A program made the position numbers and the translations under genes. A stretch of 64,000 bases of DNA from Dyella terrae (lineage in GTDB: Bacteria > Pseudomonadota > Gammaproteobacteria > Xanthomonadales > Rhodanobacteraceae), in assembly GCF_022394535.1 (NCBI RefSeq), contig NZ_CP089414.1, positions 992,001-1,056,000 on the forward strand, read 5' to 3'. The stretch's first letter is position 1. The number at the start of each line of letters is the position of its first letter. Shown here piece by piece: positions 16,522 through 26,930 of the stretch. Under the pieces are notes generated by a model. The model made no database searches. It saw nothing but the letters and a program-made list of their open reading frames with translations, and was not told the DNA's origin.

Positions 16522-18350
16522 GCACCAAGGTGTCGGCTCGCCTCGTGCGCTTCGCGCAGACGCTGGGCATGTGCCTTGAGCAGATCGCCACGCGTGACGA
16601 TGCCCACCATCCGGCCATCGCGCGACACCACCGGCAAGCGACCCACGTCGGCCTCAACCATGTGATCGGCGGCTTCGCGCAAGGTGTGATCCTCGCGCAC
16701 CACGATGGGCGGGCGCCCCAGCAACGACTGCACCGCGGCATCGATGGGCGCAGCCGTGCGCAGTAGATCCCGACGAGTTACCACACCCAGTAGACGACCC
16801 TCGCCATCGATCACCGGGAAGCCCTGGTGGTTGGCTGGTGCCGCTTCCGTGGCCAGCCATGCCCGCACCTCGCCCACCGTCTCCGATGCCCGCAGGCTCA
16901 CCACCTGGCGACTACAGGCTTCGCCAACGGAGATGCGCTCCAGGTAATCCGCTGCGTATTCGGCCGGCACGCGAACGCCGCGACGGGCGATCTTCTCCGT
17001 CATGATGGTGTTGCGCATCATCAAGCCGGAAACGAGATACGCAGCGGCGCACGCGCCAAGCAAGGGCAACAGGCCATGCGGTTGCTGAGTAGTTTCGAAG
17101 GCAAATACCACCGACGTGAGGAAGGCGCGAGACGCACCGGCAAAGATGGCGGCCATGCACACCAGCGCAGCCACGCGCGCATCCACATGCAACCACGGCA
17201 GCCAGTTCACGCACAGCAAGCCCAGCACGCCACCAAGGGCGCTGCCGATGGTGAACAGTGGCGCCAACGTGCCACCAGACGTGCCGCTACCCAAGGCAAC
17301 CGACCACGACAGCAGCTTCATCAGGCACAGCGCCAGCATGCCGGCGAAACCGATCTGCCCGGCAATCAGCGCCGCGATATTGGTGTAGCCCACACCCAGC
17401 GTGGCCGGCATGAAGTAACCCACCACACCCACCACCACGCCACCGATGGCTGGCCACCACATCCAATGGATCGGCAGCTTTTCGAAACCATCCTCGATGG
17501 CATAGGTGAGCTTGGTAATACCCACGCTCGCCACACCGGTGATGATGCCCATGACGATATAGGCCACCACGGCGCCAAGTGCCGGCGTAGCGATATCGGG
17601 CATCGGGAACATGGGCTCGTTCCCCTCCAGCATGTAGCGAACGGCCGTGCCGATGACCGCCGCAAGCGCCACGGGAATCAATGAGCGCGCGCGGCGTTCA
17701 AACAACAGCAGCTCGATGACCAGCAGCACCGAGGAAATCGGCGCGGAGAACACCGCCGCCATGCCCGCCGCGGCGCCAGCGGCAAGCAACGTCTTGCGTT
17801 CGTCGGCGGTGACGTGCAGCAACTGGCCAACCAGCGAGCCCAGCGCGCCACCGGTTGCGATGATCGGACCCTCCGCACCAAAGGGACCACCCGTGCCGAT
17901 GGCAATGGCGGAGGAGACCGGCTTGAGCCAGGTGATGCGCGGCGGGATGCGGCTTTCGTTGAGCAGCACCTGCTCCATCGCCTCGGGAATGCCGTGGCCA
18001 CGGATAGCGCGTGAACCCCAGCGCGCCATGCCCCCGACGATCAGACCACCAACCACCGGTACGGCGATGACCCACAGCCCCAGATGGTTACCTGCGGGAC
18101 TGCTGAACTCGGTGCTGATACGCCCATAGAAGGCGAGATTGGTCACCAGTCCGATCAAACCGGTCAATACACGGGCGACCAAAGCCACGACCGAACCCAG
18201 CACCATCGCCAGAAAACAGATCCACAACACCCGCCGCCCCAGCGGCCGGAAACGGCGTGGCATGTGGGCATCGCTGAGTGTGGGGTCCAACGACGGGGCG
18301 AGCGGAAGCGCCGCACGCGAGTGCGGGTCGGAAGACTTATCGGGGTGCAT
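16500..18350 (-). CDS. ClC-family chloride channel/transporter with C-terminal CBS pair
   Basis: A 616-residue ClC protein: about residues 35-450 form the membrane domain, and ~480-600 hold two CBS domains (FPVIDGEGRLLGVVTRRDLL and LPVVSRDGRMVGIVTRGDLL), which usually bind adenine nucleotides. The external gating Glu is present in GAEGPI (~Glu160). The filter motif GSGIP reads GHGIP (His ~119), and the position of the internal proton-relay Glu of E. coli ClC (Glu203) is Leu (~214, in VIELLLF). Cl-/H+ coupling is therefore uncertain. It could serve acid tolerance or volume regulation. The stop lies within the terminator shared with the convergent alcohol dehydrogenase gene. Confidence 0.92.
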   Translation of the reverse strand: MHPDKSSDPHSRAALPLAPSLDPTLSDAHMPRRFRPLGRRVLWICFLAMVLGSVVALVARVLTGLIGLVTNLAFYGRISTEFSSPAGNHLGLWVIAVPVVGGLIVGGMARWGSRAIRGHGIPEAMEQVLLNESRIPPRITWLKPVSSAIAIGTGGPFGAEGPIIATGGALGSLVGQLLHVTADERKTLLAAGAAAGMAAVFSAPISSVLLVIELLLFERRARSLIPVALAAVIGTAVRYMLEGNEPMFPMPDIATPALGAVVAYIVMGIITGVASVGITKLTYAIEDGFEKLPIHWMWWPAIGGVVVGVVGYFMPATLGVGYTNIAALIAGQIGFAGMLALCLMKLLSWSVALGSGTSGGTLAPLFTIGSALGGVLGLLCVNWLPWLHVDARVAALVCMAAIFAGASRAFLTSVVFAFETTQQPHGLLPLLGACAAAYLVSGLMMRNTIMTEKIARRGVRVPAEYAADYLERISVGEACSRQVVSLRASETVGEVRAWLATEAAPANHQGFPVIDGEGRLLGVVTRRDLLRTAAPIDAAVQSLLGRPPIVVREDHTLREAADHMVEADVGRLPVVSRDGRMVGIVTRGDLLKAHAQRLREAHEASRHLGAKTKPAV

Positions 18351-18437
18351 CAGGAAGGCCGGTAGGCAGGAAATCCGCGCAAGGTTACGCGGATATGAGC
18401 TCAGTAGCTGGCTGGAAAATGAACGGAAAATCTCGCG

Positions 18438-19193
18438 CTAGAGACCCAGCGGCGGCGCCTTCGGTGCGTTCCATCCCATCACGCTGTAAACGCGGTAACG
18501 CAGGATGCCCAAGTACTCGTGCAGCGTGGCATCCATGAGGAAGAAATCCCACGAATCGGGGGCGACTTCACGACGAGCATTGACCCAGTCGCCCGCGACC
18601 GGCTGCGGCACGATGCCGAAGTGGGCGAAGTACAACAGCGAGCGGCGCAAATGGATGCTCGATGTCACCAGCACGATGTGCTGGGGCGCGTAGCTGGCAA
18701 GCATGGGGCGAGTGAACTGCGCGTTCTGCCACGTGCTCATGCTGCGGGACTCGAGCGAGATATCCGCCTCGGGAATGCCGAGCGCGCGCAGCGCCCTGCC
18801 GTAGACCACGGCCTCCGCCTCGCCATGCGCTTGCGAGTCACCACCACTGGCTACCAGACGACACTCCTTTCCCGCCGCCTTGCACGCGCTATACAACTGT
18901 GCGGCCCGCAACAAACGCCCGTCGACGAAGAACGATGGCTGCAATGGCTGGTCTTCCACCACCGCCGTGCCCGCACCGAGCACCACGATGGCATTGCGCG
19001 GCGCCCAGGCAATAGATGGGCTCACCTCATAACCGTGCTGCAGGCTGTCCGACAGCAACCTGGGTAGCGCACCGCAACCAATGCCAAAGAACAACAGCAC
19101 GGTCAATGCCAGCAGTGCGCGCCCCATCTTTCGCCAACGACGGCGATACAGCAGCACAGACACCAGCAACAGCACGAACAGGACAGTCAGCAT
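18438..19193 (-). CDS. YdcF/SanA-like DUF218 membrane protein
   Basis: A 251-residue protein with two N-terminal membrane segments (MLTVLFVLLLVSVLLY and ALLALTVLLFFGIGC), then a DUF218 domain: NAIVVLGAG, RLLRAAQLYSACKAAG, VASGGDSQAHGEAEAV, and SMSTWQNAQFTRPML with IVLVTSSIHLRRS. DUF218 proteins (YdcF, SanA, ElyC) are envelope proteins; ElyC affects lipid-II/undecaprenyl-linked synthesis in E. coli, but the biochemistry is unresolved. I take ATG 19193, preceded by GGGGAA; ATG at 19211 or the outer start at 19220 are possible. The gene runs toward the ClC gene, 87 bases away. Confidence 0.85.
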   Translation of the reverse strand: MLTVLFVLLLVSVLLYRRRWRKMGRALLALTVLLFFGIGCGALPRLLSDSLQHGYEVSPSIAWAPRNAIVVLGAGTAVVEDQPLQPSFFVDGRLLRAAQLYSACKAAGKECRLVASGGDSQAHGEAEAVVYGRALRALGIPEADISLESRSMSTWQNAQFTRPMLASYAPQHIVLVTSSIHLRRSLLYFAHFGIVPQPVAGDWVNARREVAPDSWDFFLMDATLHEYLGILRYRVYSVMGWNAPKAPPLGL

Positions 19194-19338
19194 GCGGATT
19201 CCCCGCTCCATGGAAGGCATGGCATCTTAGGGCCTTACGCCGCGGCGAGGCGATAGCTCATAACCTTGTCATCTGTCGGCCTATGGACACGGCCGGCATT
19301 AGGCGAGTGGACAACGGAGCAACACGGGAAACCGGTTC

Positions 19339-20772
19339 ATGACCACACTTGTTTTTGTGCACGGCTGGAGCGTGACCAACACATCGACGTATGGCGCGCT
19401 GCCGCGGCAATTGCAGGCACAAGCTGCTGCGGAAGGCATTGCATTGAACGTGACCGACATCTGGCTATCCGAGTACGTGAGCTTCGACGACGCGGTCACC
19501 ATGCCCGACGTGGTGCGCGCCTTCGACCATGCCCTGCGCGATCTACATTTGCACGACGCCAGCTTTGCCTGCATTACCCATTCCACCGGTGGCCCGGTGG
19601 TGCGCGAGTGGCTGCGCGCCCAGCGCGAGCGCCCTCATGCCTTCAGCACGATCCGCCTGACGCATCTGATGATGTTGGCGCCCGCCAATTTCGGCTCCGC
19701 ACTCGCCCAGCTCGGCAAGGGCATGCTGGCACGCGTGCAGGCATGGGCCGGCGGCGTGGAGCCTGGACGGCGCATCCTCGATTGGCTGGAACTGGGCAGC
19801 CCCGAATCGCTGTCGCTCAATCTCGATCACATCCACGGTGGCGATCCCAGCGAGCGGAACCAGTTCCTGTTCGTGCTTACTGGCGACCGCCCGGACCGCG
19901 CACTCTACGATCACATCAACACCTACACCGGTGAAGATGGCTCCGACGGTGTCGTTCGCATGGCGGCAGCCAACCTCAACGCGCAGCACGCGGTGCTCGC
20001 CAGGGAAAGTGGCGGTGCCCCTGACACGCTCGCACTCAACGTCACCACGGCACCGCGCACGGCGTTCAAGCTGATACCTGGGGCATCTCACTCCGGTACC
20101 GACCAGGGCATCATGGCGTCAGCGCCAGTCGCCACCGTGGATGCCCTGCTCCGCTGTATGCGAGTACATGATGCGAAGGGCTATCGGAGCCTTTGTGATG
20201 CGTTCGATGACGAGAACGCGCAGCGCGATGCACGTCGGGTCGAACTGGAAACGGCAGGCCCCTTCCCCGCGCGCGTACACATCCACGATCCGCGCAGCAT
20301 GCTGGTCGTACGCCTCACCGACGAAGCTGGCGAGCCACTGGTGGGCGCGCGGTGGCTGCTGAAAGCGGGAACGCCACCGAACCCCGACTGGATGCCGCAG
20401 GGCTTCATGCTCGATCGACAGGCCAACAGCCGCCACGGCCACGTGATCACGTTCCTGCTCAACCACGCCATGCTGGCTGGCGCGCCGCGCGTGGCAGATC
20501 CCAACAACAGCCGTCGCACGCTGCGCGCGGCCACCAGCAGCCATCGCCCTTACAGCGCCGCCATCGAACCCGGCGACCTGAGCGGCCTCGTGCACCATGC
20601 GATCGCCACGACCGCTGCAAAGGATGATCTTCTCCAGATCCTCGCCCCGCACCAGACCACCGTGCTGGATGTTGTGCTACCGCGTTTGGTACGGGAGGGG
20701 GTGTTCCGGCTCACCCGGTCGCCCAAGCCGAGGGACTTCAGTCATCCTGAGGCCGGCGCCATCGTCCCCTGA
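19339..20772 (+). CDS. Lipase/esterase-like alpha/beta hydrolase with extra C-terminal domain
   Basis: A 477-residue protein. LVFVHGWSV at the start is the oxyanion-hole strand of alpha/beta hydrolases. THSTGGPVVREWL carries the nucleophile (Ser ~82, a GxSxG variant starting with Thr). PGASHSGTDQGIM supplies a likely catalytic His, and the Asp may lie in TYTGEDGSDG. Roughly residues 300-477 form an additional beta-rich domain (MLVVRLTDEAGEPLVGARWLL...) with no family I recognise. There is no signal peptide. A phospholipase/triacylglycerol-lipase-like role is likely. The domain plan resembles some secreted toxic lipases, but no secretion gene is adjacent. Confidence 0.75.
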   Translation: MTTLVFVHGWSVTNTSTYGALPRQLQAQAAAEGIALNVTDIWLSEYVSFDDAVTMPDVVRAFDHALRDLHLHDASFACITHSTGGPVVREWLRAQRERPHAFSTIRLTHLMMLAPANFGSALAQLGKGMLARVQAWAGGVEPGRRILDWLELGSPESLSLNLDHIHGGDPSERNQFLFVLTGDRPDRALYDHINTYTGEDGSDGVVRMAAANLNAQHAVLARESGGAPDTLALNVTTAPRTAFKLIPGASHSGTDQGIMASAPVATVDALLRCMRVHDAKGYRSLCDAFDDENAQRDARRVELETAGPFPARVHIHDPRSMLVVRLTDEAGEPLVGARWLLKAGTPPNPDWMPQGFMLDRQANSRHGHVITFLLNHAMLAGAPRVADPNNSRRTLRAATSSHRPYSAAIEPGDLSGLVHHAIATTAAKDDLLQILAPHQTTVLDVVLPRLVREGVFRLTRSPKPRDFSHPEAGAIVP

Positions 20773-20901
20773 CGAAAGTGATAGCCGCTCGTCCTAGCTG
20801 ACAGCTCCCACGCCCCATGCCATAGTCGCAAGAATTTACGCGCATCCACGGATGGCAGGCGCGGCAGGCCGGCGATCGGCTAGCCAACACAGGGAGGCAA
20901 T

Positions 20902-21402
20902 ATGGTGAAGTGGATTTTGCTGGTGATACTCGCTGGCGCGGCGTGGTGGCATTTCGACTACAGCCATCGCATGACAGAAAGGCAGATCAATGCCGCCTAC
21001 GCAGACCACGTAGATGCCTTTCGTCGCTTCGATGCCGACGCGATCTGCGCGCACATGAGCGAGGACTTTGTCGGCGACGAGACGCTGCGGCAAGGTGAAC
21101 AGAGCGTGCAGCGGCATTATGGCAAGGAAGATTTGTGCAAACAGATGCGGCGAAACCTCGACCTGATGAAGCGACTTAGCGCGGCCAGCGGCGGCCTGAT
21201 CGAACTGGACATTGAGCTGGAGATCAAAAGCATTGAGCTGACGGTGAACCGCAAGCTCGCAACGGTGGAAACCGTGTACACCGCCCGGCTTGGCGACATG
21301 ACCTTGGCACGCGAGCGCACCACCGAGCACCTGATTCGTCGCAATGGACGCATCCTGAGCACTGATGCGGAATCTAAGGTGTGGGCTTATTCGCCCCAGT
21401 AA
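20902..21402 (+). CDS. Membrane-anchored NTF2/SnoaL-like protein, unknown function
   Basis: A 166-residue protein with a short N-terminal hydrophobic anchor (WILLVILAGAAWWHF), then an alpha+beta domain beginning INAAYADHVDAFRRFDADAICAHMSEDFVGDE. That is the typical start of an NTF2/SnoaL-like cone fold, and the middle and C-terminal strands (KLATVETVYTARLGDM, RTTEHLIRRNGRIL) fit it. No catalytic residues can be assigned. ATG 20902 is preceded by GGGAGG at good spacing. It precedes the ECF sigma operon by 165 bases and may be independent of it. Confidence 0.65.
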   Translation: MVKWILLVILAGAAWWHFDYSHRMTERQINAAYADHVDAFRRFDADAICAHMSEDFVGDETLRQGEQSVQRHYGKEDLCKQMRRNLDLMKRLSAASGGLIELDIELEIKSIELTVNRKLATVETVYTARLGDMTLARERTTEHLIRRNGRILSTDAESKVWAYSPQ

Positions 21403-21567
21403 CCCCGCTATACCGGGGATTAACCCCACCCCGCTCTGCCATGCGTTCCATCGACATGTATCCGTCGATAAAACCCATGCACCATGCCCGCTGCTCCACG
21501 GCCATTTCATGCCCCATCGCGCGTTGACGCTTACCGCCAAGGCCGGTTTGCCTTAACCTCGCCGCCC

Positions 21568-22122
21568 ATGGATGCCCCTGTGGACGACGACGCGACGCTG
21601 ATGCTTGCCTATGCTCGGGGCGAGTCGGCGGCGTTCGACACGCTGTACGCGCGCCACCGCGGGGCCCTGTATCGTTTTCTGCTGCGCACCGCGCGTGATC
21701 CGCAACTGGCCGAAGAGCTTTTCCAGGACACCTGGAGCCGGGTTATCGCCTCGCGCACGCGCTATACGCCGCAGGCGAAATTCACCACTTGGCTACTGCA
21801 GATCGCGCATAACCTGTTGATTGACAACCATCGGCGTAAGCGCCCGGTGGCTACCGGCGACGAGGCGGAGCGCGTTTTCGAACAAGCCGCGGCCCACGAA
21901 CACGAGCAGCCAGAACATGTGTTGTCGGAGTTCGAGCGTCGGCGGCGCCTGCAAATGGCCATCGAGCAGCTGCCAGATGAGCAGCGCACCGCCGTGTTGC
22001 TGCGACTGGAGAACGACCTGAGCGTAGAGGAGATCGCCGAAATCACCGGCGTGGGGCGCGAAACCGCCAAGTCGCGACTGCGCTATGCCATGAACCGTTT
22101 GCGCGAGCAGTTGGCCGAATGA
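21568..22122 (+). CDS. ECF-type RNA polymerase sigma factor
   Basis: A 184-residue sigma-70-family protein of ECF size. Region 2 is AFDTLYARHRGALYRFLLR...LAEELFQDTWSRVI...FTTWLLQIAHNLLIDNHRR, and region 4 is LPDEQRTAVLLRLENDLSVEEIAEITGVGRETAKSRLRYAMNRLRE. It is distinct from the sigma-E gene at 47198. Its stop overlaps the start of the next gene (ATGA), the usual arrangement with an anti-sigma factor. No clear RBS precedes ATG 21568; the outer open-frame start at 21484 adds residues with no sigma similarity. Confidence 0.9.
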   Translation: MDAPVDDDATLMLAYARGESAAFDTLYARHRGALYRFLLRTARDPQLAEELFQDTWSRVIASRTRYTPQAKFTTWLLQIAHNLLIDNHRRKRPVATGDEAERVFEQAAAHEHEQPEHVLSEFERRRRLQMAIEQLPDEQRTAVLLRLENDLSVEEIAEITGVGRETAKSRLRYAMNRLREQLAE

Positions 22123-23030
22123 GCACGCACGACCACGACAACGACGCGCTGCCGGGCGAAGACGAGCTGAAGGCGCTCTATCGCAGCCTGCCGCGCAAGG
22201 AGCCGTCGCCCGCACTCGATCGCGCGATCAAACGCGCGGCAGCGGACGCCGTGCGCCCCGCGCAACGCCACTCCGTGCCGCGCTGGCCCGTCGCCGTTGC
22301 CAGCGTCGCCATGCTTGTGGTGGCTGCCGGCCTGGGCTGGCGCATGATGTTGCAGCCGTCGAACGTGCCTCAGATACCGAGCGCGAGCAGCGTGCCGGCA
22401 AGCGCGGCACCTGCCCCGGCACCGATGCCCGCGCAACCCGCAACGCCTCCCGCACCTCCGGCGCCCGACATCGTGACTGCGCCCGAACCCGCTGCGGCCC
22501 CCGCCCCCAAGATGGCCCGGCGCGCGGCGCCATCCCCGTTGTCCGAACAGGACAACATTCGCTCTGCCATGAAACCGAAGATTGTGGTGCCTGTCGCCAT
22601 GCCGGCACCCGCCCCGCCGCCAGCGGTGACCGAGGCATCCACCATGCCCGTGGAACCGTCGCCACAGGAAAGCATCGCCGCCGCACCTGCCCCGGCGCCA
22701 CCTCCGCCTGCACCACCCTCGCCGATAGCGGCGGCGCCCTCCGCCATGGCCAATTCCGCGCCGACTGCGGTCGTCGGGGGTCTGTCCGAGCGACAGGCCT
22801 ATCGCGCTACCGCCATGAAGGTGATGGCGGCGCCCGCACCCATGCCCGCAGCGGACGCCACTGCCGCCAATCCGTCGGATACACCGGTTCAGGAGCTGGA
22901 CAAGATCCGCCAGCTGTTCGCCCTGCATCGCCGTGACGAGGCCCTGCAGCGACTCGCGGCCTTCCAGAAGACGCACCCGGACATGGCCTTGCCCGACGAC
23001 CTGCGAGCGCAGCTACCTGATCATGAGTGA
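22119..23030 (+). CDS. Probable anti-sigma factor, Pro/Ala-rich single-pass membrane protein
   Basis: A 303-residue protein. The N-terminal cytoplasmic part (ELKALYRSLPRKEPSPALDRAI) is followed by one membrane segment (PVAVASVAMLVVAAGLGW, ~residues 62-79), then a long, low-complexity Ala/Pro-rich periplasmic region to ~residue 240. It closes with a short helical segment, LDKIRQLFALHRRDEALQRLAAF, resembling a TPR-like end. No zinc-binding HxxxCxxC is present. Translational coupling with the ECF sigma gene and the cytoplasm-membrane-periplasm layout indicate an anti-sigma role (inference). The low-complexity stretch would span the cell wall rather than fold. Confidence 0.65.
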   Translation: MSTHDHDNDALPGEDELKALYRSLPRKEPSPALDRAIKRAAADAVRPAQRHSVPRWPVAVASVAMLVVAAGLGWRMMLQPSNVPQIPSASSVPASAAPAPAPMPAQPATPPAPPAPDIVTAPEPAAAPAPKMARRAAPSPLSEQDNIRSAMKPKIVVPVAMPAPAPPPAVTEASTMPVEPSPQESIAAAPAPAPPPPAPPSPIAAAPSAMANSAPTAVVGGLSERQAYRATAMKVMAAPAPMPAADATAANPSDTPVQELDKIRQLFALHRRDEALQRLAAFQKTHPDMALPDDLRAQLPDHE

Positions 23031-23619
23031 CACGCTGCATACCCTCGCCAGTGCATGCCAGCACAGTGAGGACATCAAGAAAAGCCGCTTCCTCGCCCAG
23101 GCCGCCCCGGTGCAGACGCCCGAACAGGCACTCGCTTTTGTGCGACAGGTGGGCGACCTAGCCGCCACACACAATTGCTGGGCCTATCGCATTGGCCAGG
23201 ATTACCGCTTCAACGACGATGGCGAACCCGGCGGTACGGCGGGTCGGCCGATCCTGCAGGCCATCGAGGGCCAGGGCATTGACCTCGCCGTGGTGGTGGT
23301 GACGCGATGGTATGGCGGCATCAAGCTCGGCGCAGGCGGCCTGGTGCGCGCCTATGGCGGCACGGCAGCCGAGTGCCTGCGTCGCGCCGAGCGCGTGCCC
23401 ATCGTGGCCATGGCGCGACTGGGCCTGCGCTGCGACTTCGCAGAACTGGCATTGCTCAAGGCACGCCTGCGGGAGCTGGAGGCTGAGATTACGCGCGAGG
23501 ACTTTGGCGCCGAGGGCGTGGACCTTGAGATCTTATTGCCGGCCCATCGCGTGGACGAAGCCCAGGCGCGCGTCACAGATATCAGTCGCGGGCGACACGC
23601 GGCGCGGCGCCTGGATTGA
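23023..23619 (+). CDS. YigZ/IMPACT family protein
   Basis: A 198-residue member of the UPF0029/IMPACT family. KKSRFLAQAAPV, THNCWAYRIG, FNDDGEPGGTAGRPIL and VVVTRWYGGIKLGAGGLVRAYG are the conserved blocks, followed by the C-terminal ferredoxin-like DUF1949-type domain. In eukaryotes IMPACT modulates GCN1/GCN2; bacterial YigZ has no settled function. ATG 23023 overlaps the stop of the anti-sigma-like gene by eight bases, so it is probably in the same transcript. Confidence 0.88.
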   Translation: MSDTLHTLASACQHSEDIKKSRFLAQAAPVQTPEQALAFVRQVGDLAATHNCWAYRIGQDYRFNDDGEPGGTAGRPILQAIEGQGIDLAVVVVTRWYGGIKLGAGGLVRAYGGTAAECLRRAERVPIVAMARLGLRCDFAELALLKARLRELEAEITREDFGAEGVDLEILLPAHRVDEAQARVTDISRGRHAARRLD

Positions 23620-23731
23620 ATCGCTCTCGATCCGCCCCACCTTGGTGGAGTTCCACGATGCTTCCTCGACCTCCGGATAGAGATCACCGAGGCCAGGGAT
23701 CGGATGCCCCTTCCACTGCACGCGAGACTCC

Positions 23732-25501
<1,770 letters not shown>

Positions 25502-25507
25502 TGGAAC

Positions 25508-26872
25508 TCACTCGATCGAGCGCTTACGCGGTGCGTGGGCGCTCGACTTGTCATCTATCGATACGCCACCCACGCGACCTCCGCGATAGAAGGCCAGCAC
25601 GTAACGCCAGAAGCGCCCTGCCGACGCCACCAGGGTGTACCAACCCAGCGGCGTCGGCTGGATGGCCACCTTGAGCGCACGCGCGTAATCGAGCACCAGG
25701 CCGGGCGTCCACGCCATGGCTTCTGCCCGCTTTCTCAATTGGGCTGCCACCCACAAATCAGGGTTGACCATGGTGCGCAGAAATCCGCGCTTTGCAGACG
25801 ACCCTTCCAGCGCCGCCTCCAGGCAATGCGCCACGCTGCTGGAACAGTTGCGGTTGGTCAGGTTGTATGTCGTGTCTTGGCGGTAGCGCATCCAGAACGC
25901 CCGCAGGCGTTGGCGGTCGAAGTGATCGAAACGCACCTCGGTGTTCGATTCGCACCAGCCGGCGGCTTCCGCCTCGTAGCTCGGCTGGAACTTGCCGGCC
26001 ACGTTATTGGCTACCGTGGCGCGCAGCATGCTGGCGAAATCGCCCGTGGAGCGGTCGATTTCAACCGCCGGGTAGTGGCTGACATAGATATCCGGCGCAC
26101 TCCCCAGCGCCGCATGCCCCGTCGAGATCACGCCCTTGGCATCCACTGCGGCGATGTAGCGATCCACCAGCGGCTGCGGCACCGCATTGTCGACGGAACC
26201 CGATGGCGTCCATACGTAGACCACCAGATCGCTGGCGACATCATCCAATGGTTCGGGCGTGAACCCCGCATCACTCACCGCCGCGTCACGCATGAGCAGC
26301 CAGGAGAGCACCGCGTGGTCCGGCAATTTCTTCAATCGCCACGCCTGCCGGAGCAGGCCACACCCGGTAAGGAAGAAGCCCATACCAATGCAATACGGCA
26401 CGGTGCCCGTGTAGAACGTCGGGTAAGGCTCGAACATGAAAGCGGCAAAGCCTACCTCCAGCAAGCCCGTGCACAGCGACAACCGCCATCCGCGAAAACG
26501 CACCACCACGGCAGCCGCGATGCGGAAGATCCCATCCGCCAGAAAAGCGAGCCCGAACGCCATGGCGAGGATCACGCTGGCGGCATGATGCTGGTCGATG
26601 ATCAGCAGGCCCAGGATCAGAAATACCACGCCACGCGCCTTGCGCAGTGCAGATGGTGTGCCCTGTCGCGGCGCGGATACCGCCAGCGTGACTACGGCCT
26701 CCACCAGCAGCAGGTAACCAAACACGTGCAGCGGGAAATACAGCACGTTGTCTAGCGCATCGATGAAGATCGCCACGCCAAGTGCAGCCCATAGCGCGCC
26801 GCCGACGGCGAGGATCAACCAGCGCCGCCGAATAAAATCGCTACCTAACAGAAGCAAGCCCAGTTGCACCAT
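25508..26872 (-). CDS. HdeD-like membrane domain fused to a permuted papain-like domain
   Basis: A 454-residue two-part protein. Residues ~15-180 contain six to seven hydrophobic helices in the DUF308/HdeD pattern (LVEAVVTLAVSAPRQ, VVFLILGLLIIDQHHAASVILAMAFGL...). Residues ~215-360 are soluble, with GHAALGS (His ~253), then YVSHYP, and NLTNRNCSSSVAHCLEAAL (Cys ~343). The His-before-Cys order is that of circularly permuted papain/NlpC-P60-like enzymes. HdeD is linked to acid resistance in enterics; the fusion suggests a membrane-tethered peptidase or amidase (inference). It is convergent with the ABC exporter, six bases away, with no terminator visible. Confidence 0.7.
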   Translation of the reverse strand: MVQLGLLLLGSDFIRRRWLILAVGGALWAALGVAIFIDALDNVLYFPLHVFGYLLLVEAVVTLAVSAPRQGTPSALRKARGVVFLILGLLIIDQHHAASVILAMAFGLAFLADGIFRIAAAVVVRFRGWRLSLCTGLLEVGFAAFMFEPYPTFYTGTVPYCIGMGFFLTGCGLLRQAWRLKKLPDHAVLSWLLMRDAAVSDAGFTPEPLDDVASDLVVYVWTPSGSVDNAVPQPLVDRYIAAVDAKGVISTGHAALGSAPDIYVSHYPAVEIDRSTGDFASMLRATVANNVAGKFQPSYEAEAAGWCESNTEVRFDHFDRQRLRAFWMRYRQDTTYNLTNRNCSSSVAHCLEAALEGSSAKRGFLRTMVNPDLWVAAQLRKRAEAMAWTPGLVLDYARALKVAIQPTPLGWYTLVASAGRFWRYVLAFYRGGRVGGVSIDDKSSAHAPRKRSIE

Positions 26873-26930
26873 ATGACGGCTCCGTCATTCATTGCGCCGG
26901 TGGGAACACAACCTTCTGCGCCCGATACCC

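Noticed and set aside
22083..22976. Minus-strand Gly/Arg/His-rich open frame
   Set aside because: Mirror of the Ala/Pro-rich anti-sigma-like gene, which is coupled to the sigma gene.
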